From Penicillus capitatus (lineage: Eukaryota > Chlorophyta): DNA of 64,000 bases. The position numbers and the translations under genes are program-made. The DNA lies in assembly GCA_965649825.1 (NCBI GenBank), contig OZ287699.1, positions 558,001 through 622,000 of the forward strand. The letters are read 5' to 3'. Position 1 is the first letter of the stretch; the number at the start of each line of letters is the position of its first letter. The notes under the pieces are model-generated. The model made no database searches and was not told the origin of the DNA. It saw only the letters and a list, made by a program, of their open reading frames with translations. Below are positions 35,164 to 46,561 of this stretch, one piece after another.

Positions 35164-35728
35164 TCATCTGAGTCGAAAAAGTGTGAACTCCTTCAGAAGA
35201 GATCCATTCTGGACACACAGATTCGCGCGTGTTCCTGATCCCGCCATCAGTGCAGCGAGATCCGGATCCATTCGTTCAATGGGCGACGCCATGAACAAGG
35301 GCCAGTTCGTTTTTGCGACAGAAATTGGCTGTATACTATGAGAGATTTCAAGACGATCACACCCGTCTGTTACAGCTGTCACATCAGCGTCAGCTTTGAT
35401 ATTGGTGAACCGCTAACCTATTGCTTCGTATTTTCATGTTCGGCGTGGCTTTGAAATTAACCGTGTCGAAGAAGAAACCTTCGCACCGCTCAGGGCGGCC
35501 CCTGCGTCAATACGATGGTAACTTTTTAAGTGAGCCTTCGCTTCGCGCGGACATCCACGCTTGTAGATTCGAAGTTTCGGCGTCAGCGCGTCTAAGCTCT
35601 TTGAGCTTCTGCGCCTCGGTTGTCTTGAGAAGCATTCCACGAGAACGCTCACACACAGCTTTAAAGACAAGGCCGTGCTGGACGACGACGTGCGTTTCTG
35701 ACCTTCGGCTGAACGACGAGGCACACAC
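35164..35728 (-). CDS. hypothetical protein, two exons
   Basis: Two coding-like segments on the minus strand: SRRSETHVVVQHGLVFKAVC followed by ERSRGMLLKTTEAQKLKELR (35510-35728), and SHSIQPISVAKTNWPLFMAS followed by PIERMDPDLAALMAGSGTRA (35164-35382). The second starts directly after GCTGATGTGACAG, the 3' splice signature of this genome, which supports it. Start not located; the 5' end abuts the CDPK start. No family recognised. Confidence 0.4.
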
Positions 35729-37566
35729 ATGTCTTTGGCGTTGACTAGGAACTTAGAGAACTTCGTGTGACGAACGATTTCAGAAACATTCGCGCTTTCT
35801 ATGATTTTACTGGGAAGGAACTAGGGCGGGGAAGATTCGGCGAGACGCATATTATTGTGCACAAAGAGACAAAGAAAACTTATGCATGCAAATCTGTCCA
35901 CAAGGAAAGTCTCGTTCATGAAGCGGATGTCGAAGCCCTTCGAAGGTCATTCCACCGACATGACCCTTATGATGACGACAACTGACCCATGCGTGGGTGG
36001 GTCGTAGGGAGATCGATATTTTGAAACTCTTTAAGGGTTACGAGAGCATTGCCTCGTTTCATGATGTCTTTGAAGATGAATTCTTCTTGCACATAGTTAT
36101 GGAACTATGTACGGGTGGAGAGTTGTTCACGAAGATTGTGCAAAAGGTAAAAGAGTATGGTGTGGGATATGCTTCTGAAGAGGATGCCTGTGCAGAAACG
36201 CTTTACGGAGTATGAAGCCGCAAGAATGATGCGATCGATTCTCAGCACGGTGGCCCTCTGTCATGATCACTATATTGTACATTCCGATTTGAAGCCAGAG
36301 AATTTCATTTTCTCGCACGACGGGCCTGGAATGAAGCTGAAATCTATCGACTTTGGAATTTCTCAGTTCTGTCCATTTGGGAAGAAGCTGCATGATTTGG
36401 TGAGAGAGATCGCCTCGTATGAGATCTCGAGGATGAAACCTGTCGTAGGTTGGGACCGTGAACTACATGGCACCGGACGTGCTGGCAAGAGACTATGGTT
36501 TCGAAGCGGACATTTGGAGTTGTGGTGTCATCTTGTATCTGTTAATCAGCGGTATGTTTCTCTCGATCTCTCATCAGCACACTCTGCCACGATTCAGGAG
36601 AACCGCCATTTTATGGAAAAACGAAGGAAGACGTTGCAAAGTGCATCAAGTATTGGGATATCGATTTCTCCTATGATCCATGGCCTAAGGTTTCTCCATC
36701 GCTCAAGCGATGCATAAAGAGCATGCTCGACCGGCAAGGATTCCCTGTTATGGATGGGCTGGTCTCATGCATGTCGTGACTGTTTGGTAGAGAGCCTTCG
36801 AGGCGCGGCACAGCAAGAGAGATTCTCTTCTGTGACTGGATGGTCGAGCAACAAGCATCTCCTAGACAACCTATTCCAAACGCCATTTATTCCAAACTGC
36901 AGCAATTCTCAAGACACAATCTACTAAAGAGGTCGGTCAGTCGGTCCCTGTTATTGACCCACCCACGCATCTCAAAATTGCATGTTCTGCAGGTTGGGTT
37001 TGAGACTTATCGCAGGTGCCTTACCAGAAGGCGATAAAGGAGCGCTGCGGATTCTTTTCGAGCAACTAAAGCGAGAGCCCGGGCCTTTCCTCTCGGCCAG
37101 CGAACTTGAAGAAGCACTCGTAAACAAAGGACAGAAGATTCGAAAATTGGAACTGAAACAAATGCTGCGAGATATCAGTGTAAACAATACCGGAAAGATA
37201 TCATTCTTGGATTTCACTGCGGCAAACATGAGGGTCTCTTCTTCTCTGTCGACTCTTGAGGATTCACTTTCCTGGTTTGCATAGTTGGGACAGCTGGCAT
37301 CGGAAAAGAACATCGAGCAGGCTTTCCAGGAGATCGACCTTGATCGAAATCAATTCGTTGATTTTAGAGATCTCAAAGGCTTTCTCACAAAACACTGCGC
37401 TCCCTACGTCCGTTCTGCTTCCTCTCTTTCCTTCTCTAAGAGGTCTGTGTGCGATCAGAGTCCGACCAATGAAGAGATTAGGGAAGTCTTGGAGAGTACA
37501 GACTTCAAATCGGATGGCATTATCGATTTTGCCGAGTTCCGAGCGTTGATGAAAGGGAGCTATTAA
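35729..37566 (+). CDS. calcium-dependent protein kinase (CDPK)
   Basis: Kinase domain followed by calmodulin-like EF hands. Kinase landmarks: [18 protein letters not shown] (ATP Lys), [23 protein letters not shown] (HRD reads HSD), [34 protein letters not shown]-type region. The EF-hand half includes a degenerate first hand ([18 protein letters not shown]), a second ([15 protein letters not shown]), and two good ones: [12 protein letters not shown] and [14 protein letters not shown]. CDPKs couple calcium to phosphorylation in plants, algae and alveolates. Start MSLA is followed by a short intron that leads into [16 protein letters not shown]. No N-terminal myristoylation Gly at position 2. 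At least seven short introns. Confidence 0.88.
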
Positions 37567-38036
37567 AACTTTCAATCGACACAGTAAAGGTTTTCAACTC
37601 TGTATGTATGCTTACCTACGCACTCACACATCCACGGTCCTGTAGCACAGCGCCGCGCGGAAAGTAGTTTTAGCCATAAGGTTCTGTGACCTGTCCTATT
37701 GGCTGTAGATTTGGTGATGTTCGACAATCAGTTTATAAAGGGAGGGATCTTATGTTTGTCACCTTTTATCATTTCATGCTTCGATCGAGCCGCCCGAGAT
37801 AGCAGAACTCATCGAACAAGTGGAATAAGCATCCGCATCTGCTAATAATAACATCAAGATGTTGTCATCTCTGCAAAACTCACGCCGCTTGAATCTGTTG
37901 GTGGACGCAACGGGGGTGGGTGTGTTGGTACAGAATACACATCGAAAACATTCTCGAATCAAAAGCAATGTGATTTCAGCTTTTGGAAGACTGCTTGCTG
38001 TTTATGATGATTTTTATAAATCGCATGTGTTGTTCC
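37567..38036. other. convergent 3' intergenic region
   Basis: About 470 bp between the stops of the CDPK (+) and the BASS transporter (-). It contains AT-rich sequence and TTTATAAAG at 37732-37740. A 62-codon frame starting at 37859 has no family features. Confidence 0.4.
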
Positions 38037-39206
38037 TTAGTCTTTGATTGGTATGTTGCGCCAAAACACAGCAAGGGAAGAACCAATGATGGCCATCCAC
38101 ACGACAGATATGGCTGGAATCACACGAACAGCCGGGTCACCAAAGTGCAAAACGGCCAAGAGGAAACTGAAAGCAGAGCTCTTCATCGATGTCTCGATAG
38201 CAGTTGTCCTTGCCACGACTTCATTATAATTGGCGAGTTTGCATGCAAAGTATCCGAGCAGACCACCCGCGAGATGCAAGATCACACAGGCGATCTGCAA
38301 CGACATCCCACCGTTCACAATCTCTGTAGCGCATTTCGCAATGGACGCCCCCACCAGAGCAATGGTCGAAGCAATGCCGACAATGGGACAGAATGGCTCA
38401 ATTTTGCGGCATGTCTTATAGGCAAATGTGTTAAGTGTGACGCCCAAGAAAATCGGCAGCAAGATCACTTGAAAGGTCGATTTTGCAATGCCCCAAGCAT
38501 CGACTGGAATCACAGTCCCCAAAACTTGTTTGCAGATTAGAGGTGTCATGAACAGACATCCCAGTGTTGTGGAGGTCGTCATCAACACCGACAATGCCAC
38601 GTCGCCGCGGGCAATGTATGTACAGAGATTAGAAGCCTGTCCTCCGTTTGTCGCCCCCACCAAGACCAGCCCTGCTATGAATGCAGGATTCATGCCCATC
38701 ATTTTCCCCACGAAAAATCCGAGAGCCGGCATGATACCATAGCATGCAAGAAAATTAATGGCAACCGGTCCAGGTTTCGTCGCAACGCGTTGAAAATCGC
38801 CGATGGTAAGAGTAATACCCATGCTGAGCATCAAAAGCGCCAGAGCTGCAGTAAAGTAATCTGTTGTGAGCCAGAGAAAGAGATCCGGTTTCCACACAGC
38901 AGCAAACGAGGCAACCGTCAGCCAGATCGGAAACAGTGTACAGAATGAGTCACTGGCCGATTTGATCGACGCACCGAAACCCGACCCTCCAGCCGACGGC
39001 GTGGAATCGGCCGAACGCAAACGCGTCTCGTCACGTACCGCCTCGTTGCCGAAGTGTCTTGGAAGGCGGCTCAGTGGCGCGACCTTCGGAAGAGGATGGC
39101 GCTGAAAGGTGGCGCTGCGCGAAGGGAATCGCGTGGATGTTCCTCGAACGGCATGGGTGTTGAGCTTCACCGCCGTTATTCTTTGTGTCGACTGCCCGAG
39201 CAACAT
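38037..39206 (-). CDS. bile acid:sodium symporter (BASS) family transporter, possibly plastidial
   Basis: Intronless, about 389 residues from the Met at 39206 (MLLGQSTQRITAVKLN). The first 90 residues are Arg/Ser/Thr-rich with few acids, like a transit peptide. Nine to ten membrane segments follow, including AALALLMLSMGITLTIGDFQ, KPGPVAINFLACYGIMPALG and AGLVLVGATNGGQASNLCTY, the last carrying the conserved G-x-x-x-x-G-x-x-S-N sodium-site region of BASS proteins. In plants BASS proteins import pyruvate, pantothenate or keto-acids into plastids with sodium. Substrate here unknown. Divergent from the GNAT gene (118 bp between starts). Confidence 0.88.
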   Translation of the reverse strand: MLLGQSTQRITAVKLNTHAVRGTSTRFPSRSATFQRHPLPKVAPLSRLPRHFGNEAVRDETRLRSADSTPSAGGSGFGASIKSASDSFCTLFPIWLTVASFAAVWKPDLFLWLTTDYFTAALALLMLSMGITLTIGDFQRVATKPGPVAINFLACYGIMPALGFFVGKMMGMNPAFIAGLVLVGATNGGQASNLCTYIARGDVALSVLMTTSTTLGCLFMTPLICKQVLGTVIPVDAWGIAKSTFQVILLPIFLGVTLNTFAYKTCRKIEPFCPIVGIASTIALVGASIAKCATEIVNGGMSLQIACVILHLAGGLLGYFACKLANYNEVVARTTAIETSMKSSAFSFLLAVLHFGDPAVRVIPAISVVWMAIIGSSLAVFWRNIPIKD

Positions 39207-39324
39207 AGCGCGACCTTGTGCGTTCTTCAAACCTCTCTTCCAGGTTGAGAACTGTACGACAGAGCGAAGAATTTCCTTGCACGGTGGTGTTGAAGGGAAA
39301 AGCGCGACGCCACGTGCGTTTGGA

Positions 39325-40633
39325 ATGTCCACCCGCGAGCAATTGAAGAAAGCGCGGACGTTGCTCGATACCATTCCTGCAAGGGCGTACTACGAAGTCC
39401 CAGGAAAAGCCGACGTTCTCTATGAACTGCGCGATTATGCACAAGAGTCGCAACGCGGTGCCGATATCGCCCGACAAGAACTGTCATTTCTGTTCAAACC
39501 ATTTGAAGTGGGTCAGAAACCGCCTCCAACCAAAGGACAAGAACCTCCATTTGGCCGAGAGCCCACCATTCATGAGTATCTCGACTGGACAGTGACAGCT
39601 GCATCCAATCTCGAATCCCTTGTGAACATCATCGCTCATCTGTGCGGATCCATCTTATGCTTGCGTTTATCAATTCCTTAGGACTTTTCAGGATTTCGTG
39701 TCCTGACATTGCTCCCACGGTATCGTCCCTTGTGGCCGCCACCGACGGGGGAAGAACGAGAAGATCCCCCATTACCTGCTCAGGTGTGTCTGGGCGCCCC
39801 CAAGGAATCTATTCCTTTGCTGATGCCATGTGGACGACCAATTTCGGCCACGACTATTCGCTGCGGCACCGACTACATCGAAGTGCCGTTCTTTGCGACG
39901 AAGCCGTCGGCACGTGGCAAAGGAAATGGCAAAGCGTTGCTCTATGCCATCGAAGATATCTGCCGGTATGCCTCGGATCTTCGGCCTGGCCGAATGCGAG
40001 GTGTTGTGACATATGTGCAGGTTTTTGGGACTGTCCAAGATTTTACTCTGCTCGACGGATGATGCTGTGACCATCAGCACTTGGCAACATCTAGGATTTC
40101 GCCATACCATGGCGCATGAATTGGCAGAGTGGGATATCGCGCCGACGGATCTTGTGCACATGACCAATACAGTGCAGATGGTGAAGTTCATTGCGGAGAT
40201 GCCGCAGTGGAAATCTTTCCGCGTTCAGCATCAAGGCTTCGATCAGCGCCTGTATTACCTGCCTGCTTCATCGCACACAAAACAGCCCCTCACCAAAAAA
40301 CGAAAAGAAACACAGTCAGAGGACGGTGCATCGCCTCTTGTCAAGGCACTTTCTCCCAATGTATATCTATCTATCTCTCCAACGAGCATGGCCTAGGCGA
40401 CTCGCATAGAGCTGTCGGATGAGACACAGCAGAAAAGGGCAGAGAATGATGTCCCGGCTGATACCACACAGAGCATCGCTGTTTTGGAGGATAGTCAGAT
40501 CGATGTATCAGTGAAGAGTGGAAAAGATATGCAAGGGACACCAGAGAGCGACAGGAATAACATCATTGAGCAGCCTTTACAGACACAGAAGGCCGTTGAA
40601 TCGTCAGGGAACCCATGTAACGAATTTGGCTGA
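39325..40633 (+). CDS. GNAT-fold acetyltransferase-like protein
   Basis: Starts MSTREQLKKARTLLDTIPAR, followed by a helical N-terminal half. The GNAT core is visible as DYIEVPFFATKPSARGKGNG with KALLYAIEDICRYA (acetyl-CoA binding loop R-G-K-G-N-G) and, after an intron, LLLCSTDDAVTISTWQHLGF. This layout (long beta strand, pyrophosphate loop, then the ...W..LGF strand) resembles nuclear GNATs such as the IDM1 group, but no PHD finger is found. The C-terminal tail is acidic and Gln-rich. The last intron, about 35 nt, was placed by phase (LSPN / ATRIELSDETQQ). Confidence 0.65.
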
Positions 40634-40787
40634 TCGCCGTAGGCAACGCTCTGGGCTGCGCCCTGTGTTTCTGCAGCAAGTTATATGCTAACCGAGAACA
40701 ATACTGGCAATACGATGGACTCAATGAACGCTCCTCGTAATTTGATCATTTATTACAGAACGATCCCATCGATTCGGTGCAGGAACG

Positions 40788-42834
40788 ATGGTGACGCGAG
40801 AGGTGGATCGAGAGCGACCGTCTTCCGGAAAAGTGCACCAGCTGTTACGCGGGGCGGAATTCTGGAGAAGAGCCACAGGTGCGTGCGATCGAAGAGAACG
40901 TTCAGCAAGATTCTGAAGGACAGGGATCTATCTAAGCTACAAGGTGACCCAAGCCAGGGCATCCTGTATGCGCCTACTCGGGCGCAACGAAGAGAGCATT
41001 ACGGAATGGATATGGAAACCACATAACGAAGCTACTGGACAACGGATGTATGATCTGTGTGTTGATTTGAGAGGTTTCTACCTGAAGGCAGAGGCTTCCT
41101 ACGAGATGCATGGCTCAGATGCGGATATTCTTAGGGCGGTCAGTTTTTGGGCACACGAGCAGACTTCATTCCTCAAGAGATATGCACTCAGTTATCCAGG
41201 CTGCATGATCAAGTGATCTACGGCATGGATATCGTCGACTGCAATATGTCGATCAGGTGCCCCCTATGCCACGAAGGCAGGTGGAGGATTTGCTGAAAAG
41301 AGAACTGGATGTCGATGATCTCTCGGATGTCTTCTCGGAGATCGATTTGGACACTCCGTTGGGCTCGGCCTCCATTGCACAAGTTGGCGGCGGCGCAAGG
41401 TGGTGCCTTTTGGGAAGATCCCTGTCTGTAGGTGCACAAGGGACGGCTACGAACGCGATCTGTGCCGCCTCTCTATCGCTTCTGTTCTTTGTTTGAACAT
41501 CGCCGGCATCAGCCTTACTATGTACATGATGGTGAACAGGCATGGGATATCTGTAATAAGTTCGGTGTCAGTTATCCAGAACTCAAGCGCGCCAACAAAG
41601 GCAGGGTGCCTCTCACTCTTTCTTATCGCCACCAGTGTCTGTAGGTGTGAATCTGACGGAAATACAGAAAGGTGCACGGCTACGAGTTCCGATCGTTAAG
41701 CTCACGAGAGGCGACCATCGTCAAGAGAACAGTGGGATGCTTTCCATAGCAATCTCTGTGGTGACATATCTCCATCGTGTAGGCTTTACAGGACAAAGGC
41801 GTATCGATGCTGCAGAGCGTGCCATGTTGCGGAGGGATCGCCCCACAGATGGCAGAGTCGCCATCAAAGTGCAGTACCCCGATGCTCTTGAAATCATGAA
41901 ACAAGATTTAGGGAATCTCCGCAAATGGGCCGCTTTTCTCTCAAAAACAGAAATTCAATTCGATCTGGTCTCTGCCGTGAGTGAACTGAGGAAACAGATC
42001 GAATTCGAGTTTGATTTCACCAGAGAGGCACGTGTGATGGATGCCATCTACATGGCACTGCAACCCATCAGTAAACGCGTGGCTGTGCCTCAAAGCATTC
42101 CTGGACTTGTAACCAGGCAGATGCTCATCATGTCTTATATGGATGGCATTCCGCTCAGAAACTTGTCTGAGAAAACGGCTTCCCTCTCACCCAGAAAGCG
42201 AAGAGCGGCCAAAGAACAGATTCTCCGTCGTCTTTGCGAAGCCTACGGCAGGATGATCTTTGGTGAAGGCCTGTTTCAGGCAGATGGACATCCAGGCAAC
42301 ATCCTGGTGCAAAGGGGGGCCAGAATTGCTCTCCTGGACTATGGCCAGTCAAAGAAACTGACATCTGACGAAGTCCAGAAGCTCAGTCAACTCATCGTCG
42401 CCATTACCAAGTCTGGCATTCCTGCAGCATTTGCACGACAGCTATGCTTAACCATGCAACAGGGATGACGATTCCGCCATCAGCGATGCCCTGGATGCAA
42501 TGGGGATTGTCATGGAGTCAGATGATTTGGCATTGAAGCGGAAAATGGCAGTCAATATGTTCGACACAAGAGGCAGAGTGGATCCCTTTGCCGAAGACTC
42601 TCCGTTGAAACAGAGCGCCATAACAAGCTTCCCTTCTGATCTCTTCTTTGTTCTGAGAGTCGTGCAGCTCATTCGTGGAATGAAGCAAGGAATGGAAGTA
42701 CGTATGATGCCCTCTCTCCCTTCTCACACGATCGGGTTTTCTAACTGGGCACGTCTTAGGTGGATTCAAACTTTAGTTCGGCCAAACTGTGGAGCAAAGA
42801 TGCAGGACGTGCTATACGTGCACTTTCCAGATAA
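40788..42834 (+). CDS. ABC1/UbiB-family atypical kinase carrying a LysM domain
   Basis: Exons join to QLLRGAEFWRRATG, YKVTQARASCMRLLGRNEES, CVDLRGFYLK, GGQFLGTRADFIPQEICTQL, SRLHDQVPPMPRRQVEDLL, GSASIAQVHKGRLRT, then a LysM domain, then TDGRVAIKVQYPDALEIMKQ, EFEFDFTREA, MSYMDGIPLRNL, ADGHPGNILV and IALLDYGQSKKL. These are standard ABC1K landmarks (KxGQ-like, AQVH, VAIKVQ, ExD, DYG). The LysM unit reads YYVHDGEQAWDICNKFGVSY, PELKRANKGVNLTEIQKGAR, LRVP. Plant ABC1Ks act in plastids and mitochondria on quinone metabolism. Introns 41088-41134 and 41601-41644 have GC donors. The true start, maybe with a transit peptide, may lie upstream toward 40650. Confidence 0.85.
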
Positions 42835-43366
42835 CTGAGAGTGATTTGCACCTACAATAATCAGTGAGAGCCAGAGACGCGATAATCATATCTTGCCGTC
42901 TTGTTCTCGGCTGGAATCTCTCTTTTTGGGGATGACAGACCACACATGACGAATTCTCATTCTCCTCTTTCGGGTATATGGCAGACAGACCATATCAGAG
43001 TCAATACTTGTGTGATGCGTGAAGATAGCCATCGCTTTTTGAAAACGAGTACTTATCCATGTATGGGATGGACATCACAAGTAAACTATGGATTATCACT
43101 TGCTGTCGGATAGAGACGAGGGGAGGAAGCTTATCAATCGTGGCATTGATCTCACTATCGTCGTTTGGGCAAAAGGTAAGCCCTTGCTCACCAAGTACAC
43201 GAAGTCACGTGCGTGCGTTCTAATCTTCTGGGTACTCCATATGCATTTTAATGTTGACATGAACGCGCGAAGAACACGCGCGATTCCTATGCCCTGCACA
43301 CGCCTTAGCAGTTGTAGATTTGACTGACGCGAACTGGACATATCATTCCACTCGGAGCGACGCATC
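42835..43366. other. intergenic region, no gene seen
   Basis: About 530 bp between the ABC1K stop and the PGRMC start. Only short frames with no family features. Contains the GTACTTATCCATGTATG-type low-complexity stretch but no clear element. Confidence 0.4.
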
Positions 43367-43775
43367 ATGAGTTTGGAAATCTCGCTGGAACAGCTTTCTC
43401 AATACCGCGGCGAGGGCTCGTCCGACGTTTACGTCGCCATCAAAGGCATTGTCTACAACGTTACACCGGCCAGTGAATTCTATGGACCGGGTCAGTATCG
43501 TCACGTCCCCTCTTCCCCATTATCTCATGTCGTCGTTGGCAGGTGGAAGCTACCATGTCTTTGCAGGGCGTGAATGTGCACGTGCCCTGGCATTGATGAA
43601 ACTCGAAGCTGAATTCTGCAATGATGATCTGGAGGATCTCGAAGAGAAGAATCTGAAGATCCTGGATGACTGGATTAAGCGATTCAACGACAAGTATGCG
43701 ATCGTCGGCAAGGTATGTGCCTTCATGGATCGGACCATGTGTTCAAATTGCTGTCGCTGTCAGATTGTAAAATGA
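43367..43775 (+). CDS. cytochrome b5-like heme/steroid-binding protein (PGRMC-type)
   Basis: Two short introns. The protein reads MSLEISLEQLSQYRGEGSSD, VYVAIKGIVYNVTPASEFYG, PGGSYHVFAGRECARALALM then KLEAEFCNDDLEDLEEKNLK and ends FNDKYAIVGKIVK. The block YNVT..-x-FYGPGG-Y-FAGRE is the MAPR/PGRMC domain; the Tyr residues that ligate heme in PGRMC1 are represented (YGPG, GSY). It lacks the N-terminal membrane helix of animal PGRMC1, so it is the soluble, neudesin-like or plant MSBP-core form. Confidence 0.88.
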
Positions 43776-43806
43776 TAAAACAGTGTCTATGAGACGTAAG
43801 AAAAGG

Positions 43807-45532
43807 TTACGACGACAAAATCGTGTCTTTGGACAAGTGACTGTGTTGTTGTGTGACCTCTGCGTTTGTGAATGGATCACTGCCCGCTTCGAACACGGCA
43901 GCCGCACCCATGCCGGATCCAACACACATAGATACGATGCCATAACGTGCGGCACGTCCTCGGCGTCGCATCTCGTGGAGCAGTGTGGCCGTGCATCGTG
44001 CACCCGTCATTCCCAAAGGATGTCCCAAAGCGATGGCACCTCCATTGACGTTGACCTTGGCTTCGTCAATGCCGAGCTTCTTGATACAGTAAGTAGCTTG
44101 AGAGGCGAAGGCTTCGTTGATTTCGAATAAGTCGATATCGTCGATCTGAAGCGATGCTTTGCGGAGAGCGACGGGAATGGCAACGGCAGGTCCAATACCC
44201 ATGATGGCCGGATCCACACCCACAGCAGCAAAACTGCGAAAGACTCCAAGAATCGGCAAGCGACGCTGCAACGCCTCGCGCCTTGTCATCAGCAAAACAG
44301 CCGATGCGCCGTCCGTCACCTGAGCCATGCGACATTGCAGTAGCATACGGCGCTCTTCTCGTTCGCACCTGCGATGAATTGCCTGCAGTGGTCGAACCGT
44401 TTTCTTTGAAGGCTGGTGGCAGTCGGGACAATGAAGCCACGTTACTGTTTGCTCGAATGCCATCATCTTGGCGCACAACGACGTCCGATTGCGTTTTTGT
44501 CTTTGGATCTTTCACCTACACCACATCAACCATCATCCCTCTTGGCGCTCCGAATGCATGCATCACGACACACTTTTGTGCGAACAGAAACGATCTCTGC
44601 ATCGAATCTTCCTTCTTGCTGTGCGGCGGCCGCCTTTTTGTGGGACCTGACAGCAAAGACGTCTTGTATCTTACGGCTCACTCCAAATCGTTCTGCGACG
44701 TTTTCTGACGTGATCCCTATCATAGTTCAATGCCCCTGTTATCGTTTCGTTGAAATGAATAGAGCGACGCACCCATTGGCATGAGGCAACTCTGTGTGTG
44801 CGCCATGGTCTGAATGCGAGGGTTGACACCTCCTTCCCACGTCATAGGATTTCGGCTCATGGTCTCCACGCCACCAGCGATAGCAACACTATAGTACCCA
44901 GCCTTGATGCTGGCAACGACGGTGGCAATGGCTTGCAGTCCCGAAGAGCACTGCCTGTATGACAGCAACCGAGAAGACATTGGTGATGACAGACAGTAGA
45001 ACGTGACATAACGGAAGACCTGTTGACTGTATGTACAGGGACGGTTTCAGGAAATCCAGCAAAGAAAGCACCGATACGCACTTCGTTTGCGCGTTGCGTT
45101 GAAGAACCAAGCACACTGCCAAACACGATATCTCCCACATCCTGTCATCCATATTGATGTGACATCTTGGCTGTGGTGGGTTGAATGTACCTCAGGACGG
45201 ATGCCAGTCTGATCAAGGACAGCTTTTAAGACAGTGGCACAGAGGTCGTCAGCTGATGTGTCCTTCAGTCCTCCGCGACGTGCCTACAGAGAACGGACTG
45301 GAGATCATATAGAGAGAGGGCGCCTGTCCAATCATGCTTTGGTCATCGGCGTTCGAACGGCACAAACAACGACGACATCGTCGAGACTGGGGCCCATTCT
45401 TGTGTATCCGGATGCATCACCAACTGCCATCTGTTGTGCCTAAAGTACAGAGACGGTTTGAAGGAGAGAAGAGATCGCAGACAGTGGCCGGACAGGAACG
45501 ACATGCTGTGCGATTTTGCCCAATCGGTCCAT
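43807..45532 (-). CDS. 3-ketoacyl-CoA thiolase, peroxisomal type
   Basis: Many short exons join to a plant-KAT-like thiolase: VCAVRTPMTKARRGGLKDTS, DVGDIVFGSVLGSSTQRANE, RQCSSGLQAIATVVASIKAG (catalytic Cys), GGVETMSRNPMTWEGGVNP, ENVAERFGVSRKIQD, GNSSQVTDGASAVLLMTR, INEAFASQATYC, NVNGGAIALGHPLGMTGAR (His) and CVGSGMGAAAVFE (second Cys). It cleaves 3-ketoacyl-CoA in beta-oxidation. The N-terminus MDRLGKIAQHVVPVRPL contains RLGKIAQHV, close to the peroxisomal PTS2 consensus (R-L-x5-H-L), final residue Val. The intron 45284-45337 has a GC donor; an intron near 45446 could be as short as 24 nt. Confidence 0.93.
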
Positions 45533-45769
45533 AGCGATTCCTCGAACCCGGCTTCACCAATGATGACCAATAAAGATGTCAGCACCGATGCGTTGACTGC
45601 TGCGTGAACACGTCAGCAGTTATCGGAGAACGCTGACGCTGACGACGGTGCTGTATGTGATGTGACGTGCCTCAAGTGTCAGCCGATGTCCGTGCAGTGA
45701 TGGGACGTCCAGCGATGTACCTGCTTCCTTCTTATTGAGGCTTTGCGGAACGGGGCCGGCGGATAAGAC

Positions 45770-46308
45770 ATGTTGCGGATGGCCCTGTCTTCTATAAGCG
45801 TCTTCCTCGCGGTGATACTGACTGGCGAAGTTTTGTTGGCAGAGACGATATCAAGTGACGTCTGTGCACACCACGGTGGTCTGTTCGATTCTTTGGAACT
45901 CCCTCGTCTGTGCCCTCGACTGAACGCCAGCAGTACAGTCTCCTGCAAAAGCCATTCTCCCATGGACTGTTTTTGACAGAAAGTGGACGGGTCCGTAAGC
46001 GACCCGTCGTCAAGTCCATCGTCAGACAGGATGCGCTTTGGCATTGCATGAGAGACCCAGTGGAGAGAACGGCGATTAGAGAGCATGGATCTCTGCCTGC
46101 GTCAAGCACATCATATTCTCTGTACTCTTTGAGACCAGAGAGCTGGTCATTGCGCACGCCATCCAACGTTCTCGACACCAACAACCCTCGACAGAAACGC
46201 GAGCAAGATCGAGGGGGTGTTGACGTCCAGAATGTGGCCTCTTCGACATCGCCCTTGAATCCACTCTTCTTGCGACTGTCATGGGTACGCTCTCCTGCCA
46301 GTCTCTGA
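45770..46308 (+). CDS. putative secreted protein
   Basis: A clear signal-peptide-like start, MLRMALSSISVFLAVILTGE with VLLAETISSDVCAHHGG, followed by several cysteines. A frame change after about 60 codons suggests an intron near 45970. The continuation reads LTESGRVRKRPVVKSIVRQD. An antisense frame of similar length exists. No family recognised, so the call rests on the signal peptide alone. Confidence 0.35.
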
Positions 46309-46561
46309 ATGTGACCATCCATGGTCGATCTCTGTCTCCAGGTCTTATCCGCCGTCACAGCACCTCTTCTTTTTTTGGCATTTTTCTACGCTCTAAAATC
46401 GCATTTAATGAGTAGACGGGTGGTGTACGTCTTGACGAATAGAAGAGAGGGGGTCTCTTTGCTCCATCCGCACAGAACTGGAACGATACGGTAAATACAT
46501 CAGCGTCTGATCGATCATATATGTCGACGGTGTGGCTTTGCTAAGGTGGGTAGATCGTGGG

